Made by a program: the position numbers and the translations under genes. The notes under the pieces were generated by a model. The model saw only the letters and a list, made by a program, of their open reading frames with translations. It had not been told where the DNA came from and did no database searches. Shown one piece after another: positions 18,584 through 27,838 of a stretch of DNA of 64,000 nucleotides. This DNA comes from Isochrysis galbana (Eukaryota > Haptophyta > Isochrysidales > Isochrysidaceae). The stretch spans positions 3,387,396 to 3,451,395 of the forward strand of contig CM030942.1 in the NCBI GenBank assembly GCA_018136815.1, in the 5' to 3' direction. How positions within the stretch are numbered: position 1 is the first letter of the stretch; every line of letters begins with the position of its first letter.

Positions 18584-21408
18584 TTATTGTCCAAGCGGTG
18601 TTATCGAGGACAGAAGAACTTTGCAAGTCTCAAGGTATGCCAACTGATGCTTCTGATTGGTGTGCAGTGGCACAATCCCAAAATAGTGAGAAGCAGTGAG
18701 CTTGATAATGTCGTTGAAGTCGACCCCGGGATACTCTTGGTTGACGAAGTCGTGGAAGATCTCTCTCAATTCCTCTAGAATCTCAGCATCTCGCTCTTGC
18801 ATGGGCTGGTTGAGAATGATAAAATCGTACCTAGCACACATTAAATGGATACGTCAGTAACGCGCATAATTTAGCATGAAGAGGAGGCCTCGTGTCGTTT
18901 GGCCCCGTGCTTGTGGCAATTGGGTCGTGGTTCCGGCAAACGGGTCGGCAAGCATGTGATCGCATCGTCAACTCAGCGGATCAGCTGAGAAGGGGTGGCA
19001 CGGGATGAAGACAATGCCTAGGTGCAACACCCTCCATTTCACGAGGGCATTCATCGTAAGTTTTTCGGCATCGAAAATTGCCTCACCCTAGAAGCGACTG
19101 GTACACCTTCGACAAGTCGTATAGTAGGTCTCCTTGCATCGTGAGCTGCGAGCCAACCTCCCCACGCATATCAAGCAGCGCAATACTGGGTGTCTCAGTG
19201 AGCAGGATATTCGAGAAGACGGGATCGCCATGGATAACATTGGCATGATGGTATCGGCATTCCTCCACGTACTTCTCTAGCTCTGCGCATATACGTTCAA
19301 ACATGGATGGCGCGTCCGAAAACAAAAAGTCGTACATGTTCTTGTGCATGGCGTACCTGTGATACAGACGATGCGTGAGGCTGCCCTCTCCGTGGACTGA
19401 GCAGCCGTCGCAACATAGTGTGGCATACTTTTTGCACGAGGCAGGCACGCCCTAAGGAAAGGTGCTCGAGGCTCACCGCTTCCGCAATTTGGGCAAATAG
19501 TTATCTCCGAGATTGATCTCTGCGAGCGGTATTGTGGTTGATGGGTCCCCTGGTGAGGAGTGAATGCGGCGAAGGGCCTTTAGGAAGAGCTGCAAACGCC
19601 CGGGGGTGAGGCAACGCGAGGTCACTAGGTGAGAAAAGGTGACTCCTCTAATGCGCTGCAATGTCATCGATGAAATGGGCCCGGACGAACGAGGCGAGCT
19701 GGGCATGACGAGCCCCGAGACGGCATCGGTTGGGCAAGGTGGGCCATCTTTTTCCGGCTTGCCCACGGTATATGGGCCTGTCGAACAAGATATGAGCGCA
19801 GGGAAAATGTCGGCAATGTCTTGAGGGACGTGCTGGTAGAAGAAAATTTCCCCGCGTAGCACAGCTGTGGATGCCGTCTTGATAACGTAGTCTCCAGAAA
19901 GTTGCACCTCATTGAAGTGCCTAGCAGCGACCATTCCATCCTCCGGCATGCCCTTGCGGTCCTTTAGACGCCACCCAATATCCTTCTCCGCGTCCGCTGA
20001 GGCACAGGCCACAGCTCGGTCGATGTAGAGGTCAGCATTCGGTTGTCCAAAGTGAATTTCGTCATAGGGAATATTGAGGTCTTCCATAGACTTGAGCGTG
20101 ACATTGCCACAAGCAGCAATCACGGCACCGACGTTGCCGCCTTTCTCAATCATGAGCCGTGAGGTGCTGATGATGATGTAGTGTCCGGATGCTTTCAATT
20201 CCTGCACCAACTGTATGTTGCGTTCGATTGGTTTGACCGTCGAGAAGTCGCCATGCACCTAACATGGTGGAAGCGGAGGGTGAGGCCCGTGGCACTCCGT
20301 TTGCACCAGAATCGCAGGCTGAGAACAACGAAAGCCTCCTTGCTGTAGATGGGGGGCGTTGGCAGTACAGATGCGAGAAATTGCAATCTCAAACCTACCA
20401 GAGGTTGTGTCACGAGAACATCGTCGAGCGCGAAGCAGAAGCGTCGTTTTGGTTCCACCAACGCCATCCCCGTGGACACCTTGCCAATGAACTCTTCCAA
20501 TTTTGCAGGTGTTCCGCAAGACGTCGTGTCCTCAGCCGGCAAACCTAAGAAGCGATGGCCTTGGGACAGCATCTGCAAGATGATGTTGGAAAGGTAATAC
20601 TGCATTGCCCCGCGTTCGGTGGCATCGAGGACAGCCTGCAGAGGAAGCGAGGGAAAGCATTGCTTAGATGAAGAAAGCTGATAGTTGAGGACTGGAGCGC
20701 ATGTTGGGAGATGGAGGAGCCCCGTGTCGTCTATGATGAGGGAGGGGCAGAGGGCAGACGCGCCTGCGAAAATTTTTTGAGAATCGCGCCCGAGGCGAAG
20801 CCATAGGCTCCGCAGTTGGCTTTGTCAGAGATAGCAACCTTTTCTGCAATCTGAATCACAGAACGGTCTTGGTCGTTGAGCTGCAAGTAGGAGTACAACG
20901 CTGCCGTTCCTGTGTCCGTGAAGTAGAAGCATGCGCCGTGGCCTCTTGGTAGTCTACGGAAATCGCCCAATACGTCATAGAAGTACAGGTTGTCGCAGTC
21001 CAAGCAGATGACCTTACGGGCAAGTTCAGTTGGCGACATGTGCTGCAGCCCGATAAAGATGGTTTCCACCGCACCGCGTGTCTGCATCTTGAAGACGACA
21101 GTGCGGATGTCGACCGCCGGGTACTGCCGACCAATAAGGTCGAACTCCGCCTCGTACTGCACGTGCAGCGCATGAGGCACTACGAGCCAGAGCACATCAC
21201 CCGAGCGCAACCTGAGGTTGTCGATCAGGTGAAGCAGCATCGGCCGGCCCGCAATCTTGATCAGCGGCTTGGGGAAGACGTAGCCGGCGTTTCGGAAGGC
21301 CTCACCCGAGCCACCCATTGGGATGACGACGTTGAGCGAGGCCTCATCACGGATCGCGATCGCTGGCGTCGAGTACGTCTTGGAGGCGCGCGGCGGAGAG
21401 GCGGCCAT
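18584..21408 (-). CDS. Three-domain protein: sugar nucleotidyltransferase / HAD / phosphotransferase
   Basis: Five exons on the minus strand: 21408..20764, 20635..20399, 20258..19477, 19356..19087 and 18830..18584, giving 726 residues in frame. Residues about 25-235 form a nucleotidyltransferase (VIPMGGSGEAFRNAG, FPKPLIKIAGRPML). A HAD-type domain follows (FCFALDDVLVT, HGDFSTVKPIERNIQLVQEL, then HYIIISTSR), then a choline-kinase/APH-like domain with HGDPVFSNILL, LLDMRGEVG and GDLLYDLSKVYQS. Similar three-part proteins in bacteria make activated sugars or head groups for capsule or surface glycans; that role is inferred. The HAD motif I Asp nucleophile is replaced by Ala, so that domain probably lacks phosphatase activity. 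The first intron has a GC donor (CAG|GCGCGT). Confidence 0.85.
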
Positions 21409-21764
21409 CGCAACGCGACGGGCACAGCCCGAGACCTGCCTTTTGTTCCGGGAAACGTTAGTTAGGCTAACTAGGGACTAGGGGGAGGGTGTTTAATGTT
21501 TAATGAGCTGTTTTGTAGGGATTACTATTCCCAAGGGGTGACGTCATCGTCATCGTCGCACCGTCATTGGCTTGTCGCGCTAGCTAGCCTTCAATGGTTA
21601 CTCTGATCTACATTGCTCTACTCACAGTCACTGGGCCCAAGATGGGTTCGTCGAAACGCGAACGCGCTCGATCGTGGCAGGTCTCTATGGGGCAGTCGCC
21701 ATCTTGAGACTTGAGAGAAGGAGAAGGAGAGGGACGACGGAGCGACGCTACATTACGACAATTA
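21409..21764. promoter_or_regulatory. Upstream region of the three-domain gene
   Basis: This stretch lies 5' of the minus-strand gene. It contains no supported ORF, no long homopolymer and no clear promoter motif. Its right end borders the tail of a family C element. Confidence 0.4.
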
Positions 21765-22401
21765 ATTAAACCTTTTAATAGTCTCACCGCACACGCGGCC
21801 GTGGACCCTCTACTTTCTACTCACGTAGGAAACTTTCTACACCCCCACTTCCCCGGCCCTTCTCCCCCCGCCATAAGGCGACTCCCCCCGTGCACTACTA
21901 GGGGGATAGGGGTGAAGGGCTTAGATATGGTCCGGTGGCCCGCGCCCCCCCCGGTGATCATTCCCCCCCTTCCTCCTGTGTCTCCGAGTGGGCGGCGGTC
22001 TCAGCCCCGACTTATCCTGTAAACAGGTGCGGGACTTACCTATTTTTCGGTGAGCGGAGCTCTCGCTCCGCCCACCCCCTTCTCCGCGCTCTCTCTCCCC
22101 TCTCCTGCGGCACGCGCGATGACGCGCCTGCGGCAGGCCTGCAGCTGCCCCTGGCGACCCCTGGCGACCCCTGGAGGCCAGCTCTGGGGGCAGAGGAGGC
22201 TGGGACTGGGCCCTGGCCTCCCCTGCCTCTCCCTCGCTGGCGCTCCTGAGCCTCTGGGGCCCCCAATCTGCACCTGTCTGCCTGTCGACCAGGGGGGGAG
22301 GGGGGGTTGGAGCCATGGGCTGGTCACGAGGGGCCAGGATGGGCGAATGGGGCGAGCCTGTGGGGAAGGGAGTGGGTCAGTAGGGCAGTGGCCTCCTGGC
22401 A
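21765..22401 (-). mobile_element. Family C retroelement copy C-2 (5'-truncated)
   Basis: Minus-strand copy of the element at 24379..25131. Its tail lies on the left (21768-21800: hairpin CCGC-GTGT-GCGG, then ACTATTAAAAGG and T). The body matches C-1 up to about 22401, where similarity ends inside the sequence that reads GCTTGCCAGGAGGCC in C-1. The 5' hairpin is missing. No target duplication was recognised. Confidence 0.8.
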
Positions 22402-22451
22402 AGCCAAAGGTGCGGGACTTCTACCGTCCCCGCTCTGACACTTGTGACTTC

Positions 22452-24329
22452 CAAAAAAAAAAATCTGAAGATTCGGGGCTATACACCTACTGTCTACAGG
22501 ACTCACCCTCTCTATTTCCATCGCCCTTATCTCCCCTCCCTCCACCTCCTCCCCTGCCCCCCTTCTTTCCTTCTTCTTTGGTTTCCGGGGTTCGACCTCG
22601 GTGCACTACCTGAGGTCTGGTTTGGAGTGTGGGGTCGGGGCAGGCCTTCTGGTATGGTCACTCACATGTAACGTCCTCACGGCCGTGTTTGGGTGTGGGG
22701 ATCCCGTCTATGTCACATTGCCTCTAGTGGTGCCCGTTCCCGTTGTCTGCATCAGTGTTTTATACGCCCTCTTCGCTGCACACCTCTGTCTCTTGGATAG
22801 CGTGTGCGATCCCAAGTTTTGCGGCCAGCTCGGCTAGCTCCTCGCTGGGTTTGAGCCCACCTTTGCCGCTTATGTGAAATATGGGCCTTAAGTCGCCCAT
22901 ATCTATTCTTTTCTTAGGTTGTCTTCCCATGCCCGCTTGGGCCGTTCGCGCTGAGTCGGTTTCATATGCGAATAATAGTGCTTTACACAAGGTAGTGTAT
23001 CTCTCTATTATTCTTATGAGTATTGATTCTTCCGAGTAGGCTATGTTCTCATAGTCATAGTGAATCCTATAGAAGTCCGTCATGATGTACCTCCATGCTA
23101 ACAGGTATAGAGTGTATATCGCTTTTGGGGCGTCTCCCTTTGGGTATATGAAAAGGTTGTCTATGACTATGATGACTTCCTCTCTGTTTCTATCGGCGTC
23201 GGTCGAGAACCTCGCAATTTTGTTCAGCGTGCCCAGTATACCGGTTATTCTGGGGCATTCGCCCAGATGCAACGAGGATTCGTTTGCCGCTCCACATATG
23301 CGGCATGTGTTTTCTTTGTCGGGGAATCGGTTGTACGTGCCCATTCTTCTGTGCGTTATGTGTTTGAAATGTAAGTGCGTGTCGCGCGCCGTCACTACCG
23401 GGGACGTGTATATCTGAGCTAGATGTGCCCATGTGTTTGTTGGTATTTGGAGTTTCTCCTCCCACTTGGTCGGTCCCGTGAGGCGCTTGCGTTTGCGGCT
23501 TGCTCGCTGTAGGGCACTTGTGAGGTGTGTCACTTCGATCGCGTCGAGCGGCGTCTTTCCGTCCAAGGTGTTTTCATCCGCTAGCGGGTATTCGAGTCTC
23601 TTGTTGGATTTGTACCCTTCTCCCCACCTCGCCGGCGGGGAGGTGTCTAGGTTTGACGGGGCGTCGGTTCTTTTTCCGATTATTGGTGTGCCAAGGTACG
23701 AAAGTTCCGCTTCGTACTAAATGCCTTTGGTCTTCACAAAGTATTCTCCCTCTTGCGTGATGTGAAGTTCGGGGGGGGGCTCCTCCTGGTTGTTATGTTC
23801 TACGGTGTCTCTCCTCGGTGTTGCACCTCTCCTCGCATCTGTATCTCCCAACGTCGACAATGACGACGTTGCGTGGCTTACTAGTGTGTTCCTTGAGTGT
23901 TTTGATGGTGGTCTGTTCGACCGACCGGGTCTGCGCCCCGTGCTTTCGCACGTGGCCAGTGCCGCGGCGTTGTAGGGGTAGGGCCCAGCCCGGAGGCTTT
24001 GAGGCTTTCCCTATGGGAGGTTGAGCTCTGCAGCTCTGGGTGTGCTTGGGCTTGTGTGTGTTGTCTGGTTTGTGCAGGTGTGTTGTGTGTTGTGTGGTGT
24101 TGGGGTGTGTGTGTGTGCTGTCCGTATGGCTGTGAGGGTTCGGCTCGGGGCGTGGCTCGCGGCTCACGGGTACCTGGGCTGGCGTGGTGGCGTGGCCCAA
24201 GCTGGGGGTCGCTGCGTCGGTGCCTGTGCGGCGTCGGTCATCTCGTGGTCGGTCGGCGCGGTGGGGTGGGAGGGGAGAGAGGGTGGGAGCGTGGCGCGCT
24301 CCATGACCCTATCATTTATAACGATAGTT
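22452..24329 (-). mobile_element. LINE family B copy B-1 (internally deleted)
   Basis: The 5' hairpin is at 24309..24329 (stem CTATC/GATAG), followed at once by ATG GAG CGC GCC. The reading frame there decays after about 45 codons. The 3' half keeps a 268-codon ORF and a 3' untranslated region ending in GAAT-TTCAGA plus an 11-base T run (22455-22475). The region that would hold endonuclease and reverse transcriptase is absent. Confidence 0.85.
22760..23566 (-). CDS. LINE B C-terminal ORF with zinc knuckle
   Basis: 268 codons. It contains a CCHC-like knuckle (CRICGAANESSLHLGEC) preceded by HLHFKHITHRRMGTYNRF, both typical of the segment after the reverse transcriptase in LINE ORF2 proteins, then LLAWRYIMTDFYRIHYD and the conserved basic end QAGMGRQPKKRID. 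The equivalent region of family A (near 37700) has CRLCGKHRENSTHLARC, so the two families are homologous. Without the RT this is a remnant of a larger protein. Confidence 0.85.
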   Translation of the reverse strand: MDGKTPLDAIEVTHLTSALQRASRKRKRLTGPTKWEEKLQIPTNTWAHLAQIYTSPVVTARDTHLHFKHITHRRMGTYNRFPDKENTCRICGAANESSLHLGECPRITGILGTLNKIARFSTDADRNREEVIIVIDNLFIYPKGDAPKAIYTLYLLAWRYIMTDFYRIHYDYENIAYSEESILIRIIERYTTLCKALLFAYETDSARTAQAGMGRQPKKRIDMGDLRPIFHISGKGGLKPSEELAELAAKLGIAHAIQETEVCSEEGV

Positions 24330-24378
24330 GCTGCTTCTGGCAGTTAATAGAGTGCCCGTTTTTGACTTTTGACCTGTC

Positions 24379-25131
24379 AACTAAGTTTATACTTGGTTGA
24401 CCCATGGGGGGGCACGAGCCCCCCCCTCTCTCCACTCCTCCCCTGCCATGGGGGAGGAACCACCCATCCTCCTGGCATGCCTGATGGCTTGCCAGGAGGC
24501 CACTGCCTTACTGACCCACTCCCCTCCCCACAGGCTCGCCCCATTCGCCCATCCTGGCCCCTCGTGACCAGCCCATTGCTCCAACCCCCCTCCCCCCCTG
24601 GTCGACAGGCAGACAGGTGCAGACTGGGGGCCCCAGAGGCTCGGGAGCGCCAGCGAGGGAGAGGCAGGGGAGGCCAGGGCCCAGCCCCAGCCTCCTCTGC
24701 CCCCTGAGCTGGACTCCAGGAGCCTCCAGGGGCCGCCACAGGGCAGCTGGAGGCCTGCCGCAGGCGCGCCATCGCGCGTGCCGCAGGAGAGGGGAGAGAG
24801 AGCGCGGAAAAGGGGGTGGGCGCGAGCGAGAGCTCCGCCCACCGGAAAATCGGTAAGTCTCGCGCCTGTTTACAGGATAAGACGAGACAGAGTGGGCCGC
24901 CCACTCGGAGACACAGGAGGAAGGGGGGGAAAGATCACCGGGGGTGGCGCGGGCCACCGGACCATATCTAAGCCCTCCACCCCAATCCCCCTAGTAGTGT
25001 ACGGGGGGAGCCGCCTAATGGCGGGGGGAGAAGGGCCGGGGAATGGGGGTGTAGAGAGTATGCTACGTGCTACTTGTAGTGGGTAGTGGTTCCATTCGCC
25101 GCGAGTGCGGTAAGAATATTAAGAGGTTTTT
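24379..25131 (+). mobile_element. Family C non-autonomous retroelement C-1, 753 bp, complete
   Basis: Bounded by a perfect 20 bp target duplication, TTTTTGACTTTTGACCTGTC, at 24359..24378 and 25132..25151. The first base of the element is the first base of the 5' hairpin AACTAAGTTTATACTTGGTT. The 3' end is a small hairpin (CCGC-GAGT-GCGG, about 25099-25110), AAGAATATTAAGAGG and a T run. Open frames inside are Pro/Ala/Arg-rich and not conserved in form, so it is probably non-coding and mobilised by a LINE. It sits about 50 bp from the 5' end of B-1. Confidence 0.92.
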
Positions 25132-25379
25132 TTTTTGACTTTTGACCTGTCGTAAGTAGCTTTAGATTTTTGTTATTGTTATTTATTGTTAACACCCTCG
25201 ACTAAACTAAAGTGCCTCATTAAGCCAGCATGTACCCTCTCTACAGCCTAGCCGTCTATAGAGTGCCTTTCCTTCTCTAGGCGCCGCCCTTGCTCCACAA
25301 AGGCTCTCTCACATCTCAGTTTTGGAACGGAGGTAGTAAAAATATAAAACGTTCGCGTGGTCCTCTTTCTCGATGGAAC

Positions 25380-25515
25380 ATGGAACGCCACCTGGTCAAC
25401 CGCCCATGACAGCTTGAGAACACTCTACATGATAGTGTGGAAATACATAATCAAAGATTTCTACAGAGTGGACTTCGAATCACACAAATATCACTACATT
25501 CCAATCCTAGATCCT
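25380..25515 (+). mobile_element. LINE fragment (C-terminal ORF part)
   Basis: The plus strand encodes DSLRTLYMIVWKYIIKDFYR and then FESHKYHYIPIL, matching the C-terminal region of LINE A. It is truncated on both sides and abuts the motif CCGGCAGTAAGGAGT at about 25523. Confidence 0.75.
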
Positions 25516-25635
25516 AGTGCTCCGGCAGTAAGGAGTAAAAAGATTTCTTTCTTTTCCAATTCGCGTTGTTGTTACATTCTCATAGAAAAGGGAGGCCGTT
25601 ACAAAAAATTGCAGGCCGCATTGCCTCATCTCCCC

Positions 25636-25896
25636 ATGCTCTACCGCCTGCTCGTCGTGCTCGTCGCTCTGGCCGCCGTCGCGGCGGAGCCTGACCCGTG
25701 CCTCGACCACGATTACGCCACCGAGAATTGTGAGAGCATATCCCCGCCCCCCCTCATGCACTCCGGGTCTCACCTCGCCCCGCTCTCCTGATGATCAGAT
25801 GCGACCTGCTGCGCTGGTGGAGGCTACAAGAAAGAGGGCCATACGGAGGTGTGCAAAGTGGTCGGGCCGAAGGTTAAGGGCAAGAAGGAGCTCTAG
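25636..25896 (+). CDS. Small secreted Cys-containing protein, two exons, 63 aa
   Basis: Exon 1 (25636..25729) encodes a clear signal peptide, MLYRLLVVLVALAAVAAEPD, then PCLDHDYATEN. Exon 2 (25799..25896) continues in frame across a 69 bp GT-AG phase-1 intron with ATCCAGGGYKKEGHTEVCKV and a Lys-rich end before TAG. The mature part has about 45 residues and four cysteines (C, CC, C). I do not recognise the family. The signal peptide implies entry into the secretory pathway, and the cysteines suggest a disulfide-stabilised peptide. It is too short for most gene finders. The splice model rests on frame continuity and consensus sites only. Confidence 0.55.
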
Positions 25897-26387
25897 TCTC
25901 CAGGATGCTCATTTCTGGTGTGTCCTAGCCTATGGGTTCATCGCCTTCTGGGCGAAGCAAAGCTTGTGCCATGGACAGCAGACATATGAAGGCAGGATGG
26001 AAGTCACATGTGTATGCGTGCATATCGAGACGGGTCCAGCCGGCCATCCATGGTGAAGGGCCTGGCGGTCGTCTTGACGCTTGAGGAGGCAAAACGCATT
26101 CATGCTGAGTACCACACTTCAACTAGGGATGGTGTATCGGTGTATGACGTAGGCAAGAGCGCGAGCCAGCACTGAAATCCGTGGACTCATAGCACTGAAA
26201 GTGTTTGGTGGGGCCATTACTACAAATAATTGGAACGTAAAGAGAGTATTGTGGAAGGCGGGCCAATTCGCAGACGACTCGGTCCTGCGGGCGGCGAACT
26301 TCAAGCTACAGCCCGGAGCCTGAACTAGGAACTGGAATTGTAGAAAAACGAAAATGAAAAAAGAAAAGTGAAAAGTAGCTCGGTCAA
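25897..26387. other. Intergenic, no gene seen
   Basis: Ordinary-composition sequence downstream of the small secreted protein with only short open frames and no recognised repeat, ending in an A-rich stretch (about 26330-26385) at which LINE copy B-3 is inserted. Confidence 0.5.
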
Positions 26388-27033
26388 AAAAAAATCTGAA
26401 GATTCTGGGCTACACACCTACTAGTCGCGGGACTTCCCTTTTCTAACTACACCGCCCTTATCTTCCCTCCCCCCACCTCTTCCCCTGCCCCCCTTCATTC
26501 CTTTTTCATCGGTTTCCGGGGTCCGGTCTCGGTGCGCTACCTGAGGCCTGGTTCGGAGTGTGGGGTTTGGGCAGGCCTTTTGGTCTTTTTTGTTTTTTGT
26601 CGCGTGCGGCTGCCTGGCATCCTCTTGAGTGTTCCGGTCTAGTCTGTTTCGCGTTGTCCCCCTTGGCAGCCCTGATTGATGTGCCGGTGTCTCATTCACC
26701 TTTGTCCTTTTGATCCGTGGTCCCTTCGACAGCGTGTGCGATCCTCAGCTTGGTGGCTAGCTCCCCTAGCTCCGCGCTGGGTCTAAGCCCACCTATGTCG
26801 TTCCTATTGAAAACGGGTCTCAAGTCGTTTATGTCTATTCTTTTCTTAGGCTGTCTTCCCATGCCCGCCTGGGCAGCTCTCGCCGAGTCAGTTTCTTGTG
26901 CAAAGAGTAACGCTTTGCTCAGCGTGGTGTATCTCTCTATTATTCTGATTAGTGATTAGTATTGATTCTTCCGAGAATTTTACACCGTCGTAGTGAATCC
27001 TATAGAAGTCTGTGATTATGTATCTCCACGCTG
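26388..27033 (-). mobile_element. LINE family B copy B-3 (5'-truncated)
   Basis: Minus strand. The tail GAATCTTCAGA plus T run is at 26388-26410, and the 3' untranslated region matches those of B-1 and B-2. The frame reads AWRYIITDFYRIHYDG near 27020 and the QAGMGRQPKKRID terminus near 26860. It is cut at 27033, where it joins the acidic-protein gene. Frameshifts interrupt the remnant ORF. Confidence 0.85.
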
Positions 27034-27540
27034 GAAGGCTCGCCGCGACAAGCGTGGCCGCGGCGCCAAAAGCGGTGGCCGTCGCGAATGGCACGATGGG
27101 CGCTCGTCCATGCTCGCCCCTTTGCGCCGCCAGGCGCAGACCTCGTACACGAAGGTGTCGTTGGAGCTCAGCCTTCTTGAACTTGGAGACGTCCTCTTCC
27201 TCCAAGTTGTACGTCTCGATGGCCATGGTCTTGGCCAGCTCGTCTAGCTCGTCACCCTGGGTATACTCCTCACCTTCGCCTCAATCGTGCCGTTGGCCCG
27301 GCCTCCGCCTCCGCCCTCACCATCTTCAGCTTGTTCAATGTCCTCCTCGCCATCGCCATCGCCACCGCCATCTTCCTCATTCTCCTCCTCCTCCTCCTCC
27401 TCCTCCTCCTCCTCCTCCTCCTCCTCCTCAAACAACAGAGCGCAGTCGGCCTCGTCATCCGAGGGAAGCCCCTGGCGCTCCAGGTCGTCGTCGTCCACTG
27501 GGACACCTCCCACCTCGACCTCCTTGTCCTCCATGCTCAT
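27034..27540 (-). pseudogene. Acidic protein with poly-Glu tract and SAP-like motif, 3' end cut by LINE B-3
   Basis: ATG at 27540. The protein begins MSMEDKEVEVGGVPVDDDD, has LERQGLPSDDEADCALL, then a Glu-only tract coded by a (GAG)n repeat at about 27375-27430, an Asp/Gly/Glu stretch, and GDELDELAKTMAIETYNLEE followed by VSKFKKAELQRHLRVRGLR. The last part resembles a SAP DNA-binding motif. Reading on requires removal of 17 nt between 27258 and 27274 that look like a tiny GT-AG intron (GTGAGG...CCCAG); otherwise the frame is broken there. After about residue 150 the sequence runs into LINE B-3 at 27033. It is related to the acidic protein at 41586..41786. Confidence 0.5.
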
Positions 27541-27838
27541 GGTTCTTGTCGCGCGCCAGGGGGGCGCGGAGAGGGAACAGGGTGGGGGGCGGGGGGGGGG
27601 GGGGGGGGCGAGGGGGGGGGGGGGGGCCTTCGGGAAAAAATACGGATTGGCAAGCTTTCCCTCATCGCAGCGCTTATCCCTCTTACACAGGCGTCATCCC
27701 TTGGGCACCTGCAGAAAATGACGGATCCGAAGCGCCAAAATTGGCGCTTCAAGCCGGCAGTAAAGAGTTAAAAACACATGCGAGTGAATTCCCCGGCTAT
27801 TTTTCGCTCGCTCGGCTCTTCGTCTTGCCGCACGCGCG
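27541..27838. promoter_or_regulatory. Divergent promoter region with 22 bp palindrome
   Basis: Lies between the acidic-protein gene (-) and the SDR gene (+). It has two G runs (about 27590-27626) next to the minus-strand ATG, and a perfect palindrome at 27729..27750 with arms GAAGCGCCAA and TTGGCGCTTC separated by AA. Each arm contains the E2F-like core TTGGCGC. CCGGCAGTAAAGAGTTAA follows at 27754. The same order of G run, 22 bp palindrome and CCGGCAGTAA motif occurs upstream of the second acidic gene (41942-41982). Confidence 0.55.

Noticed and set aside
19452-19476. A 25-nt intron in the three-domain gene
   Set aside because: It does not keep the frame; a 120 bp intron (19357-19476) with good donor and acceptor does.
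24377-24904. Open frames inside the family C element as a gene
   Set aside because: Frames on both strands are equally long, GC-driven and not maintained between copies C-1, C-2 and C-3.
26717-26959. Plus-strand open frame, also at 51028-51429, giving similar proteins twice
   Set aside because: Both are antisense shadows of the conserved LINE B C-terminus; their similarity comes from the minus-strand coding sequence.
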